64,000 nucleotides of DNA, from NCBI GenBank assembly GCA_956465555.1, contig OY101123.1:248001-312000 (forward strand). The letters are read 5' to 3'. The notes beneath the pieces are model-generated. The model worked only from the letters and a program-made list of their open reading frames with translations. It was not told the origin of the DNA and did not search any database. This DNA is from Nitzschia sp. pyKryTriq1. Taxonomy: Eukaryota > Bacillariophyta > Bacillariophyceae > Bacillariales > Bacillariaceae. The position numbers and the translations under genes are program-made. Below, piece by piece: positions 63,812 through 64,000 of the stretch. Numbering within the stretch: position 1 is the first letter of the stretch; each line of letters opens with the position of its first letter.

Positions 63812-64000
63812 AGCAACTGAAATCTGAAATCACGTAACAAACGGAGTCAAGAATGAATGCATTGTTCTGCCAAGGATTTACTTCCAGGGAACAGGACAGG
63901 CATCACTCCAAGAGATGGCCAGGACCGGAACAGCCAAGGGCTATCCGGACTTTTGGCACGCCCGGTTGAAGCCGATCGAAGCACAGTGAACCGCTATCAA

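Overview
This window looks like nuclear DNA of a photosynthetic stramenopile, most likely a pennate diatom. Genes are short to mid-sized, 0 to 2 introns each, on both strands and spaced about 0.3-1.5 kb apart. Several predicted plastid proteins begin with a signal peptide followed by an ASAFAP-like motif with Phe at the cleavage point (EAF|QAP, DA|FVA, YG|FQP), which is the diatom/secondary-plastid import signature. The window also carries families typical of diatoms: an acidic single-pass LRR protein, P/T-rich single-pass surface proteins ending in a GDWDALVGAA-type motif, and poly-Q/poly-N-rich proteins. Species cannot be fixed from sequence alone.

Layout. 0-6.6 kb: an acidic low-complexity protein cut by the window edge, a divergent plastid pair (fibrillin/PAP and zeta-carotene isomerase Z-ISO), then a D-2-hydroxyacid dehydrogenase with a mitochondrial-type leader. 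6.6-8.6 kb: palindrome-rich spacer, an orphan ORF and LTR-like sequence. 8.6-21.2 kb: a type II membrane glycosyltransferase-like gene, a plastid GST-like gene with a long C-terminal extension, a formate/nitrite transporter (NAR1 type) with plastid presequence, a 3-exon LRR membrane protein, a COQ11-like atypical SDR, an ankyrin-like gene and an Mpo1-like (DUF962) gene. 21.7-25.6 kb: a gene graveyard with a Tim44-like stretch, a decayed Tex/S1 protein and another broken frame. 26.4-31.7 kb: a small plastid membrane protein, and two almost identical genes for a secreted six-cysteine protein flanking a small orphan ORF. 32.2-36.5 kb: carbon-nitrogen hydrolase, Golgi sulfotransferase, and a two-exon diatom-family protein. 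37.9-41.2 kb: tandem zinc-ribbon paralogues. 41.7-45.3 kb: RUVBL1 and a DMT transporter, divergent. 45.8-51.2 kb: tandem P/T-rich surface-protein paralogues. 51.8-57.6 kb: second member of the 36-kb family, a triple-CX9C protein, a relic of the secreted-protein gene, and folylpolyglutamate/dihydrofolate synthase. 58.1-60.2 kb: direct repeats upstream of a TLC-domain membrane gene split by one in-frame TAG. 61.7-63.8 kb: a two-exon acidic membrane protein.

Themes. Carotenoid/plastoglobule biology (PAP + Z-ISO share one promoter region), plastid nitrite import, redox/detoxification, folate and one-carbon metabolism, and cell-surface proteins. Recent local duplication is a strong theme: three tandem pairs plus one dispersed relic. 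The spacers are unusual: the 8-bp palindrome TACCGGTA occurs at least 30 times, nearly all outside genes, where about one is expected by chance. Exon joins were made by eye from GT/AG sites and reading phase; no similarity search was run.
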